Shown: piece after piece, positions 57,210 to 64,000 of the stretch
How positions within the stretch are numbered: position 1 is the stretch's first letter
Layout: each line of letters begins with the position of its first letter
Assembly: GCA_027587225.1 (NCBI GenBank)
Contig: JAPDDQ010000018.1
Span: forward strand, 1-64,000
DNA from: Solirubrobacter taibaiensis
GTDB lineage: Bacteria; Actinomycetota; Thermoleophilia; Solirubrobacterales; Solirubrobacteraceae
Direction of reading: 5' to 3'
DNA length: 64,000 nucleotides
Notes under the pieces: generated by a model
What the model was told of the DNA's origin: nothing
Seen by the model: only the letters and a program-made list of their open reading frames with translations
The model's database searches: none
Program-made: the position numbers and the translations under genes

Positions 57210-58676
57210 TCAGTGCGCGCCAGCGAGCTGGCCGGACAGCGTCGCGTGCAGGTGCTCGCTCTCCCGGGTGAGGCCCGTGATCTCCACGGTCGTGCCGTGC
57301 TTGGCGTAGTGCCGTTCGATCGCGTCGAGGGCGGCGACCGCTGACGCGTCCCACACGTGTGCACGCGAGAGGTCGATGATCACGTTCGGCGGATCGGCCG
57401 CGAAGTCGAACATGTCGATGAACTCCTGGTCGGAGGCGAAGAAGAGCTCTCCGGTGACCGCGTACATGACGGTCGTGCCGTCGGGGTCCGCGACGCGCTG
57501 CACGTGCACGAGCTGGGCCGCCCGGCGCGCGAACAGGACCATCGCGGTGAGCACGCCGAGCCCGACGCCGATCGCGAGGTTGTGCGTGGCGACGGTCGCG
57601 CCGACGGTGACGAGCATGATCACGGTCTCGCCGACCGGCATGCGCTTGAGCGTGGCGGGCGCGATGCTGTGCCAGTCGAAGGTCGCGACCGAGACGAAGA
57701 TCATCACCGCGACGAGCGCCGCCATCGGGATCACCGCGACGATGCCCCCGAGCGCGACGCACAGGATGAGCAGGAAGAAGCCGGCGCAGAACGTCGAGAT
57801 GCGCGTGCGCGCGCCGGACGCCTTCACGTTGATCATCGTCTGGCCGATCATCGCGCAGCCCGCCATGCCGCCGAAGAACCCCGTGACGACGTTGGCGATG
57901 CCCTGGCCGCGCGTCTCGCGCTCCTTGTCCGAGCGCGTCTCGGTGATGTCGTCGACGAGCTTGGCCGTCATCAGCGACTCGAGCAGGCCGACCGCCGCGA
58001 GCGTGATCGAGTACGGCGCGATGATCGTCAGCGTCTCGAGGTTGAAGGGCACGCTCGGGATGCCGAGGATCGGCAGCGCGTCCGGCAGCGCGCCCTCGTC
58101 ACCCACGTCGGGCAGGTCGGTTCCGGAGACGACCACGGCGACGGTCAGGACGACGATCGCGACGAGCGGCGCCGGGATCGCGTTCGTGAAGCGCGGCAGG
58201 ATGAAGACCATCGCCAGACCGACCGCGACGAGCGCGTAGCCGAGCGCGCCAGCACCCGTGAGGTGCGGGATCTGCGCGAGGAAGATCAGGATCGCGAGCG
58301 CGTTCACGAACCCGGTCATCACCGACCGCGGCACGAAGCGCATCAGCTTCGACACGCCCAGCAGCCCGAGCGTGATCTGGATCACCCCCGCCAGGATCGT
58401 GGCCGCGAGCAGGTACTCCACACCGTGCTCCTTCACGAGCCCGACCACCACGAGCGCCATCGCCCCCGTCGCGGCGGAGATCATCGCGGGGCGGCCGCCG
58501 ACGATCGCGATCGTCACCGCCATCGTGAAGCTCGCGAACAAGCCGACGCGCGGGTCGACCCCGGCGATCAGGCTGAACGAGATCGCCTCGGGGATGAGCG
58601 CGAGCGCGACGACGAGGCCGGCGAGCAGCTCGACACGGAGCACGCCGAACGACGGCAGGGTGAAACGGACGGGCAA
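57210..58676 (-). CDS. SulP/SLC26-family anion transporter with STAS domain
   Basis: 488 residues from TTG 58676, chosen because GAAGGA lies 6-7 nt upstream; ATG at 58724 and GTG at 58730 have no ribosome site. The membrane domain opens with FGVLRVELLAGLVVALALIPEAISFSLIAGVDP and contains GMAGCAMIGQTMINVKASG (quoted in parts). The C-terminal STAS domain covers the last ~110 residues (VTGELFFASDQEFIDMFDF, NVIIDLSRAHVWDASAVAALD). Family members carry sulfate, bicarbonate or dicarboxylates; the substrate is unknown. A perfect terminator lies beyond its stop. Confidence 0.92.
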   Translation of the reverse strand: MPVRFTLPSFGVLRVELLAGLVVALALIPEAISFSLIAGVDPRVGLFASFTMAVTIAIVGGRPAMISAATGAMALVVVGLVKEHGVEYLLAATILAGVIQITLGLLGVSKLMRFVPRSVMTGFVNALAILIFLAQIPHLTGAGALGYALVAVGLAMVFILPRFTNAIPAPLVAIVVLTVAVVVSGTDLPDVGDEGALPDALPILGIPSVPFNLETLTIIAPYSITLAAVGLLESLMTAKLVDDITETRSDKERETRGQGIANVVTGFFGGMAGCAMIGQTMINVKASGARTRISTFCAGFFLLILCVALGGIVAVIPMAALVAVMIFVSVATFDWHSIAPATLKRMPVGETVIMLVTVGATVATHNLAIGVGLGVLTAMVLFARRAAQLVHVQRVADPDGTTVMYAVTGELFFASDQEFIDMFDFAADPPNVIIDLSRAHVWDASAVAALDAIERHYAKHGTTVEITGLTRESEHLHATLSGQLAGAH

Positions 58677-58772
58677 CGGAGATCCTTCGGGGGGAGCGCG
58701 GGGAGAGAGACGTGCCAAATGCATCGGCACGGGCGCTCACTCTAGGCGAGGCGGGTCGTCGGGTCGGAAACG

Positions 58773-59067
58773 CTACTCCCGCTTTTGGTCCGGAGCGGTC
58801 CGCAGGCTCAGCCGCAGTTGCTGCTGCGCGCCCGAGTAGCCGAGCACACTCGCTTCGACGGCCGCACCGACCGGGGGATAGTCCTCGGGACCTCTGATCC
58901 ATCTCGTCGCTGATCTGGGGAACGTCGACATGGCCGTACTGGTCGTGGGCTTCGATGTACACGCCAAGGCCGTACGGGTGGTGGCACACGACGCACCCGA
59001 CCAGGAGAAGACCCTCGGGCAGCAGCCGATCGGCTGCGACTGAGGGCAGGGCCCCGGCGTCGTGCAT
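58773..59067 (-). pseudogene. S1 RNA-binding-domain protein gene with a frameshift
   Basis: The minus strand encodes the first half of an S1 domain from ATG 59067 (LLLVGCVVCHHPYGLGVYIE, then YGHVDVPQISDEMD). It then shifts frame near 58900-58905, after which the second half continues in another frame (GPEDYPPVGAAVEASVLGYS, QQLRLSLRTAPDQKRE) to the stop at 58773. The two halves together make one complete ~98-residue S1 domain. A single extra base in the DNA explains it; either the gene is inactive or the base is a sequencing error. Confidence 0.75.
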
Positions 59068-59128
59068 GTCGAACTCGGGACTCACGCGGGCAGTGTCGCG
59101 CCTTCCGCAACATCGGGGAGAGAAGGCG

Positions 59129-59413
59129 TCAGGGTCCCAGCTCGATCGCGCGATACGCGAGCGCGGCATCGACGATCTGGGCGGCGCTCATCTCGTGGGG
59201 CGCTCCGTCCGCGCGACGCTCGGGCCAATAGATCAAGTCGCTCGCGCCCGGGCGCGGCACGCTCTGCTCAAACCGTCGCACCAACGCTTGGTGTTCGGTC
59301 TCTGTGCCTTCCACTCGCAGAATGCGCTCGACGAGATCGATGAGCTCATCGCGCGATAGCGCGCCGAGGCTGCTGACCGGCGGCCCTTCATCGTCGGGAG
59401 GGACGACCTTCAT
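59129..59413 (-). CDS. Colicin/pyocin-type immunity-like protein
   Basis: 94 residues. The centre and end match the colicin E/pyocin immunity fold: SRDELIDLVERILRVEGTETEH (in part), LVRRFEQSVPRPGASDLIYWP and SAAQIVDAALAYRA. The signature P-x-G-x-DLIYWP corresponds to the DLIYYP region that contacts the nuclease in Im proteins. No HNH-nuclease bacteriocin gene is adjacent. It may protect against a foreign toxin or be an immunity gene left after toxin loss. No clear ribosome site precedes ATG 59413. Confidence 0.7.
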   Translation of the reverse strand: MKVVPPDDEGPPVSSLGALSRDELIDLVERILRVEGTETEHQALVRRFEQSVPRPGASDLIYWPERRADGAPHEMSAAQIVDAALAYRAIELGP

Positions 59414-59515
59414 CGTCGGTGATGGGCGGCACGCAGACCTTGATGGCCTGTTTCCCGCAGACCCAATGAGGGACTCCGCCGACCGCCCAGCAGCTCCCTG
59501 AGGCCGTGATGGTGC

Positions 59516-59535
59516 GTGCCGGCGCGTGCCGGCAC
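59516..59535 (-). terminator. Hairpin after the DUF2188 gene
   Basis: GTGCCGGC-GCGT-GCCGGCAC is a perfect 8-bp stem with a 4-nt loop, 9 nt past the DUF2188 stop on the minus strand. The ~100 nt between it and the immunity-like start hold nothing I can assign. Confidence 0.55.
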
Positions 59536-59543
59536 GCCTCTAC

Positions 59544-59774
59544 TCAGCCCTTCGACCCACGCGGGTCCGCGGATCGCGGATACGTGCGCTCCTCCTGGAA
59601 CTGCCCGTTGCGCTTGTGAATCATCAGCGAGGTCGGCTTGCGGGCCTTGCGAGCGACCTTCGCGGCCTTCTTGACCGTCGTCGACTTCTTGGTGCCGCTG
59701 ACCAGGACCTTCGACCCGCGCTTGGCCACCCAACCCTTGCCGCGCTTCTTCCGGACAACTCGGATCCGCCTCAC
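59544..59774 (-). CDS. DUF2188-family protein
   Basis: 76 residues from GTG 59774, with GAAGGGAGA just upstream. The pattern GKGWVAKRGSKVLVSGTKKS, KKAAKVARKARKPTSLMIHKR and GQFQEERTYPRSADPRGSKG fits DUF2188: a short basic beta-beta-alpha protein ending in an extension-DPR-KG motif. DUF2188 proteins are small, widely distributed and of unknown function; the very high Lys/Arg content suggests nucleic-acid binding. It sits next to the immunity-like gene on the same strand. Confidence 0.82.
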   Translation of the reverse strand: MRRIRVVRKKRGKGWVAKRGSKVLVSGTKKSTTVKKAAKVARKARKPTSLMIHKRNGQFQEERTYPRSADPRGSKG

Positions 59775-59896
59775 GGTCTCTCCCTTCGTGCTGAACGTTC
59801 CGGTCGTGAACGTACCCGCACGTGTGAGGAGCTAGCCGTCGGCTACGACTCGACCCCACAACCTATGCCACGGCTGACCGGTCCGCCCGTGCTGAC

Positions 59897-59927
59897 CGCG
59901 CCGCCCGGAGTGGAGTCGGGCGGCGCG
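59897..59927 (-). terminator. Terminator of the PrsW operon
   Basis: CGCGCCGCCCG (59897-59907) and CGGGCGGCGCG (59917-59927) form a perfect 11-bp stem with a 9-nt loop, starting 9 nt past the PrsW stop on the minus strand. Confidence 0.75.
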
Positions 59928-59936
59928 CAGCGGTGA

Positions 59937-61115
59937 TCAGGCGCGGAGTCGGACGACTTCGGCGCGTGCGTATTGGACGGAGGGTGTCTCTTTGCCGCCG
60001 CTGGCGGCGAGTTCGTGGGCGAGGTCGATGACGGCCTCCAAGACGTGGCGCGCGTGCTTGTGGGCGCGGTGGCCGTGCGTGGCCTTCTCGAACGCCTTGC
60101 GGTGCTTGCGTCGGCCGGCTGCGGCGTCGATCTCCTCCGTGGTGACGTGACCGGCCGCGACCTCAGGGGCGAGGATGTCGCGCATCCACTGCTGCTCGAG
60201 CGGCTGGGAGAGCCGGAACGCCCACAGCAGCGCGACGAGCGCCAACACCGAGCTGAACAGCAATGCACCGATTGTCCCGAACCCGTTGCCGTCGGCGATG
60301 GCGGCGGCGGCGTCCCAGGTGCCGTGGATGGTCATCGCGATCAGCATGAACAGCAGACCCTTGGGCACGTTGCGCTTCACAGCTGGGGTTCCGAGCACGT
60401 AGAGCAGCCCGACGCAGAAGATCCCGGTGTAGGCGGCGTGGGAGATCAGCCCGGTGGCGATGCGGACCACCGCCGTCTGCAGCACCGCGCCCGCCTGGTC
60501 GGCATAGAACGCACCGGCCGCTCCCTGCAGCGAATACAGATCGTCCTCGAGGATCTGGAACCCGAGCCCGATGAACGCGCCCGTGATCAACGCGGCCCGC
60601 GGGCTGTGCAACACCGCGGGCGCCAGCGTGAAGAACAGCAGGAAGCCGACGCCCTTGGAGGTCTCTTCGACGATCGGTGCCGAGAGGCCCGCGCCCCAGT
60701 CGCTCTCGAACCCCTGGCCGATCAGCTTGGCCAAGAGCTCCATGTTGGCCGAGTTGGCGAGGATCGCCATCCCGTACGTCGCGGCGAACCCGCCCCACAA
60801 GAACGCACTCACCAACAGCAGGACCGGCAGCCGGTCATAGCGGTCGATCGACTTGAAGAACAACCACAACACAGCGCCGAAACCCGCCGCCACCAGCGCG
60901 CCGACGGTCAGCGCCTCCCCCGCGACCGGCGCCTGCGGCGAGAACAGCTGCAGCGCCGACCACACGCCGAAGATCACCCCAGCGGCCCAGACCCAGAACG
61001 CGAGGTTGCGCGGCTGCAGCAGCCGGAACGGCCGGCCCCAACCCGAGGTCGCGATCGCCGCGTCGCGGCGTGCCAGCTGCTCCTGCGTCACGGCGGGAGC
61101 CGTCACGCCGCTCAT
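59937..61115 (-). CDS. prsW: PrsW-family intramembrane metalloprotease
   Basis: 392 residues with about nine to ten membrane helices. The catalytic PrsW/CAAX-like motifs are present: SAPIVEETSKGVGFLL (Glu-Glu), GFQILEDDLYSL, SHAAYTGIFCVGLLYV and MTIHGTWDAAAAIA with the metal-binding His. A ~90-residue basic, His-rich cytoplasmic tail follows (KATHGHRAHKHARHVLEAV). PrsW proteins cleave membrane-bound anti-sigma factors; none is encoded nearby, but the overlapping upstream membrane protein may be a partner or substrate. It overlaps that gene by ATGA. Confidence 0.9.
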   Translation of the reverse strand: MSGVTAPAVTQEQLARRDAAIATSGWGRPFRLLQPRNLAFWVWAAGVIFGVWSALQLFSPQAPVAGEALTVGALVAAGFGAVLWLFFKSIDRYDRLPVLLLVSAFLWGGFAATYGMAILANSANMELLAKLIGQGFESDWGAGLSAPIVEETSKGVGFLLFFTLAPAVLHSPRAALITGAFIGLGFQILEDDLYSLQGAAGAFYADQAGAVLQTAVVRIATGLISHAAYTGIFCVGLLYVLGTPAVKRNVPKGLLFMLIAMTIHGTWDAAAAIADGNGFGTIGALLFSSVLALVALLWAFRLSQPLEQQWMRDILAPEVAAGHVTTEEIDAAAGRRKHRKAFEKATHGHRAHKHARHVLEAVIDLAHELAASGGKETPSVQYARAEVVRLRA

Positions 61116-61759
61116 GACACACCCTCGGCGTCGAAGTCGATGCTGGCCAGCATCCGGCCCAACTTGGTCGCATCCTGCGTCAACGCGTCATCCGTTCCGG
61201 CGACCACGAGCGAGATCCCCTGACCGTCCTCGACGAACCCGAACACCGCGCCCTCGCCGGTCACCGTCTTGAACTCCTGCACGACACCATGACGCCCGTC
61301 GATGGTGATGGTGCGCGGCTGGCCCTTGATCGTGAACGACGACGACGCCGCGATCTTCTCGTCGGTTTCCGAGAGCTGCTTGACCAGCGCCCCGGCGTCA
61401 CCACGGAACGGCCCCGTCGAGGTCGTAACACTCACCCCGTCGCCGACCAGCGCGACACGCGGATCTGACACACCCGCTCGCACGGGCTCGCCGACCCGGA
61501 TCCCGGACTCCACGCCCCATCCCACCGGCGGAGCCATCGTCGCCGTCGAGCCGATGATCAGCACGTCGCCCGCGCGGACCGGGTCGTCGTAACCGATCGA
61601 ACCGTTGATCGTCGGCACCACGAACGCCCACAACACGAACACGCCGACCACGATCAGCGGCAACGCGAACGTGCGCCGATCCAGGCCCAGAAACCGATAC
61701 TCGACCGGTGGTCGACCACCGGCAACCGCCGGCAGATCTGTAGGAAGTGGCGTGCTCAC
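61112..61759 (-). CDS. Single-pass membrane protein co-operonic with PrsW
   Basis: 215 residues from GTG 61759, chosen because GAGAGGGG lies about 5 nt upstream; a longer frame to 61801 adds no plausible sequence. A Pro-rich cytoplasmic N-terminus (~45 residues), one membrane helix (FALPLIVVGVFVLWAFVVPTI) and an extracellular ~150-residue domain (DPVRAGDVLIIGSTATMAPP, GFVEDGQGISLVVAGTDDAL). I do not recognise a named family. A type II membrane protein directly overlapping PrsW is a natural candidate substrate or inhibitor. Confidence 0.75.
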   Translation of the reverse strand: MSTPLPTDLPAVAGGRPPVEYRFLGLDRRTFALPLIVVGVFVLWAFVVPTINGSIGYDDPVRAGDVLIIGSTATMAPPVGWGVESGIRVGEPVRAGVSDPRVALVGDGVSVTTSTGPFRGDAGALVKQLSETDEKIAASSSFTIKGQPRTITIDGRHGVVQEFKTVTGEGAVFGFVEDGQGISLVVAGTDDALTQDATKLGRMLASIDFDAEGVS

Positions 61760-61839
61760 GTGTACCCCTCTCGCGTAAAGCCGCCCGTCCCGCGACGACA
61801 AGACCCCCCGCGCCGGACCCTAGCGCCATAGGTCACCCT

Positions 61840-61904
61840 CCACGACTCGTGGTCTACGCATCGGTCACAAGGCCAACCATGTGTCAGCAGCGTCCGCTGG
61901 TTGG
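61840..61904. promoter_or_regulatory. Palindrome and hairpin in the PrsW operon/methyltransferase divergent gap
   Basis: CCACGACTCGTGG (61840-61852) is a perfect 13-bp palindrome. CCAACCA (61873-61879) and TGGTTGG (61898-61904) form a 7-bp stem with an 18-nt loop in the leader of the methyltransferase gene. Either could regulate the divergent units. Confidence 0.35.
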
Positions 61905-61932
61905 TTTGGCGCGGGTCGCGCGGCGATGCACA

Positions 61933-62667
61933 ATGCCCACCGTGAACGTCGCTGCCCTGTGGCACGATCTTGAGTGCGGTGGGTATCGCGAGGATCTGCC
62001 TGCGTGGCGGGCTCTGGCGGCGGCGACCGGCGGTCCGGTGCTCGACGTGGGGGCGGGAACCGGACGCGTGACGCTTGACCTTGCCGCTGAGGGTTTCGAT
62101 GTGGTTGCGCTTGACCGGGACGCGGCGTTGCTCGCGGCGCTCGAGCACCGGGCCCGCGGGCTGGCAGTCGAGACGGTCCACGCCGACGCCCACGAGTTCG
62201 AGTTGGCGCGACGGTTCTCGCTGATCCTGGTGCCGATGCAGACGCTGCAGCTCCTTGACGGACGGGCGGGCCGCGAGGCGTTCTTGCGCTGTGCGAGCGC
62301 GCATCTGCATCCGGGCGGGATCGTCGCCGCGGCGCTCGCGGACGCGATGGACTGCTTTGACGACGAGCACAGCGTGCCGCCGCCGCCCGAGGTGCGCGAT
62401 GTCGCCGAGGTGCGGTACTCGAGCCAGTTGTTGGCGGTCGTCGAGGAGTGTGGACGCGCAGCGCTTTGCCGTCGCCGCGAGATCACGGACTCGACACGGC
62501 GTCGAGATGCCGAAGACGTCGTGCTGCACCTGGACCGCGTGTCGGCCGAGCAGGTCGCAGCCGAAGCGTTGCCGCTCGGCTTGGTGGGCGAGGACCCCCG
62601 CTACGTGCCGGAAACCGAGCAGTACCTCGGATCGACGATCGTCATCTTGCGCAAACCGCGTCAGTAA
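61933..62667 (+). CDS. Class I SAM-dependent methyltransferase
   Basis: 244 residues from ATG 61933; GTG at 61942 is possible. Motif I is VLDVGAGTGRVTLDLAA, followed by VVALDRDAALLAALE and a helical C-terminal half (FSLILVPMQTLQLLDGRAGR; HLHPGGIVAAALADAMDCF). The N-terminus AALWHDLECGGYREDLPAW is typical of small-molecule methyltransferases of the UbiE/Methyltransf_25 type. Substrate unknown. It is divergent from the PrsW operon and 72 nt ahead of the luciferase-like gene. Confidence 0.9.
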   Translation: MPTVNVAALWHDLECGGYREDLPAWRALAAATGGPVLDVGAGTGRVTLDLAAEGFDVVALDRDAALLAALEHRARGLAVETVHADAHEFELARRFSLILVPMQTLQLLDGRAGREAFLRCASAHLHPGGIVAAALADAMDCFDDEHSVPPPPEVRDVAEVRYSSQLLAVVEECGRAALCRRREITDSTRRRDAEDVVLHLDRVSAEQVAAEALPLGLVGEDPRYVPETEQYLGSTIVILRKPRQ

Positions 62668-62739
62668 CGCGGACACTGCTGCTGTGCGCGCGAAGGCCTC
62701 CGATGTGCGGCCCAGGCGCGTGTGTGAGACGCTCGCCCG

Positions 62740-63636
62740 ATGGAGTTCGGAGTACACCTCCCGCTGATCGATCTCGGCGGCGGCACGCCGACACTCGCCT
62801 GGTTGCGCTCCTATGTGCGCGCCGCGGCCGCACTCGACTACCGGTATCTGTGCGCCAACGACCATTTGCTGTTCGCGCGCCCGTGGCTCGACGGCCCAAC
62901 CGCACTCGCCGCGGTGCTCGACGCCGCAGACCCGATGACGATCGCCACCACGGTGGCGCTCCCGGTCGTCCGCGGCCCCACCCAGACGGCCAAGCTCTTG
63001 AGCGCGCTCGATGTGCTCTCGGGCGGCCGGCTGATCGCCGGCGTGGGCCCGGGGTCATCAGCGCGCGACTACGCGGCGGCCGGTATCGCGTTCGAGGAAC
63101 GCTGGCGACGTTTCGACGAGTCGGTCCTCGCCTTGCGGGCACTGCTGCGTCCAGACGCGGAGGACTTCAACGGCGCGTTCTACAGCACGGCCGGCGTGAC
63201 CGTCGAGCCGCACGGCCCGAACGGTCCGCCGCTGTGGATCGCGAGCTGGGGCTCTCCCGCCGGGCTGCGCCGCGTCGCTCGGCTTGGTGACGGCTGGCTG
63301 GCGTCGGCCTACAACATCACGCCGGCCGCGCTGCAAACCGGTTGCGCCGCTCTGGGCGCGGACATGCCCAACGCGCTCGCAACCACGTGGCTCCACGTCA
63401 CCGAGAGCCGCCGCGACGCCGACCGCATGCGCACGGAGGTCCTCGCCCCCCTGCTCGGCCGGCGCCCCGAGACCCTCCGTGACCTTCCGATCGGGCCGGC
63501 CGAGGAGTGCGCGCAGCGCCTCAGCGCCTACGCAGCCGCTGGAGCGCAACGGGTCTTCCTCTGGCCGCTCGTCGACGAGCTCCAGCAACTCCAGCGCTTC
63601 CAGGAGACCGTCGTCCCACTGCTCAGCCCGAACTGA
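62740..63636 (+). CDS. Luciferase-like (LLM) flavin/F420-dependent oxidoreductase
   Basis: 298 residues. EFGVHLPLIDLGGGTPTLAWL, YLCANDHLLFARPWLDGPTALAAVLDA and LSGGRLIAGVGPGSSARDYAAAGI match the bacterial luciferase-like TIM barrel in its usual order, with GPPLWIASWGSPAGLRRVARLGDGW in the middle (quoted in parts). In actinobacteria many such proteins use F420 rather than FMN; the sequence does not settle which. Its substrate is unknown. It is followed after 15 nt by the GNAT gene. Confidence 0.9.
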   Translation: MEFGVHLPLIDLGGGTPTLAWLRSYVRAAAALDYRYLCANDHLLFARPWLDGPTALAAVLDAADPMTIATTVALPVVRGPTQTAKLLSALDVLSGGRLIAGVGPGSSARDYAAAGIAFEERWRRFDESVLALRALLRPDAEDFNGAFYSTAGVTVEPHGPNGPPLWIASWGSPAGLRRVARLGDGWLASAYNITPAALQTGCAALGADMPNALATTWLHVTESRRDADRMRTEVLAPLLGRRPETLRDLPIGPAEECAQRLSAYAAAGAQRVFLWPLVDELQQLQRFQETVVPLLSPN

Positions 63637-63651
63637 CGTCCCGGCGCCCAG

Positions 63652-64000
63652 ATGGACCCACGAGCGATGTTGGCGGCGTACGACGAGCAGGTCCGCAGGC
63701 GTCCGACGCCCGACCTGCCCGGTGGATGGGTCGAGCGTGATCGCGGCGTGGTGCGCTGCATCAGTGGTCCCGATGCCTGGAACGGCGTGACGTGGTGTGC
63801 GCTGGAGGACGCCGACGTCGACGCGGTCATCGCCGCCCAGATCGACGCGTTCGCTGGGATCGCGGAGGGTTGGGAGTGGAAGCACTACTCGTACGATCAG
63901 CCCGCTGACCTGCCGGATCGGCTGGTCAGGGCCGGGTTCGTACGCCGCGAGACCGAGGCTCTGCTCGTCGTGGACCTCGCGGAGACCACACTCGACGCGT
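63652..64000 (+). CDS. GNAT-like acetyltransferase, N-terminal part (cut by window end)
   Basis: The frame is open from ATG 63652 to the last base (116 codons). The visible part reads MDPRAMLAAYDEQVRRRP, then WEWKHYSYDQPADLPDRLVRAGF and a following LLVVDL. This is the N-terminal extension of a GNAT family seen in actinobacteria, which precedes the acetyl-CoA-binding domain. The catalytic domain lies outside the window. It follows the luciferase-like gene closely and may share its transcript. Confidence 0.75.
   Translation, partial: MDPRAMLAAYDEQVRRRPTPDLPGGWVERDRGVVRCISGPDAWNGVTWCALEDADVDAVIAAQIDAFAGIAEGWEWKHYSYDQPADLPDRLVRAGFVRRETEALLVVDLAETTLDA

Noticed and set aside
59414-59515. Possible small Cys-rich peptide on the minus strand (CWAVGG...WVCGK...VCVPP)
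   Set aside because: The frame is suggestive but has no ATG, GTG or ribosome site after the preceding stop; it may be a decayed fragment, too weak to annotate.

Overview
The window is very GC-rich, densely coded DNA of a high-GC Gram-positive chromosome. Several traits point to the Thermoleophilia, order Solirubrobacterales (Solirubrobacter/Conexibacter relatives): secreted FG-GAP proteins ending in RTX-like Ca-binding repeats with a C-terminal Cys tail, giant secreted multidomain proteins with Thr/Pro linkers, LAL-type LuxR regulators, and ThuA/metallophosphatase proteins sharing a C-terminal beta domain. This placement is inferred from family content only. No rRNA, tRNA, CRISPR array, integrase or transposase gene was seen.

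Layout. 1-13.7 kb: a LuxR remnant, an O-methyltransferase, an FG-GAP/RTX exoprotein, an M13 peptidase, a hydrolase plus unknown pair, a large LAL regulator, a metalloprotease-like protein with a methyltransferase, and an ABC exporter/RidA operon divergent from its probable TetR repressor. 13.7-14.1 kb: a gap that holds two tandem micropeptide genes (21 and 24 codons) behind a structured leader. 14.1-31.5 kb: extracellular proteins, namely a GSDH-PKD-LamG-DUF1963 fusion, a small exported protein, a giant CARDB/NHL/YD-repeat (RHS) protein translationally coupled to a Gly/Thr-rich repeat protein, and a TolB-like propeller. A PfkB kinase and a BLUF photoreceptor lie between them.

31.5-43.2 kb: CsbD, then a six-gene operon on the minus strand in which every junction overlaps by 1-4 nt (Nramp-like transporter, DapA-like aldolase, BNR sialidase-like protein, DUF1537 kinase, PdxA2-like dehydrogenase, Fe-dependent alcohol dehydrogenase). 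It reads as an acid-sugar catabolic route feeding central metabolism. It has a good sigma70-type promoter with a palindrome in the spacer that recurs at the start of the nearby GntR gene. An MFS transporter, GntR, EamA exporter, small membrane protein and a PhyH dioxygenase/FadR pair follow. 43.2-43.75 kb is a gene-free stretch packed with inverted repeats.

43.75-51.8 kb: a BMP-like lipoprotein divergent from a HupE/UreJ-type membrane protein, then a secreted metallophosphatase, a DUF916-like protein and a ThuA-domain exoprotein; PHO-box-like direct repeats precede the first two plus-strand units. 51.8-57.2 kb: an SDR plus acyl-CoA ligase pair, a RES-type toxin-antitoxin pair, a zinc peptidase and a membrane protein/BamE-like lipoprotein pair. 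57.2-64 kb: a SulP-STAS transporter, a frameshifted S1-domain gene, an orphan colicin-immunity-like protein, DUF2188, PrsW with a membrane partner, a methyltransferase, a luciferase-like oxidoreductase and a GNAT gene cut by the window end.

Most notable candidates for undescribed biology are the micropeptide pair (13787-13930), the palindrome cluster (43221-43678), and the acid-sugar operon whose Nramp-fold carrier lacks the usual metal-binding motifs.
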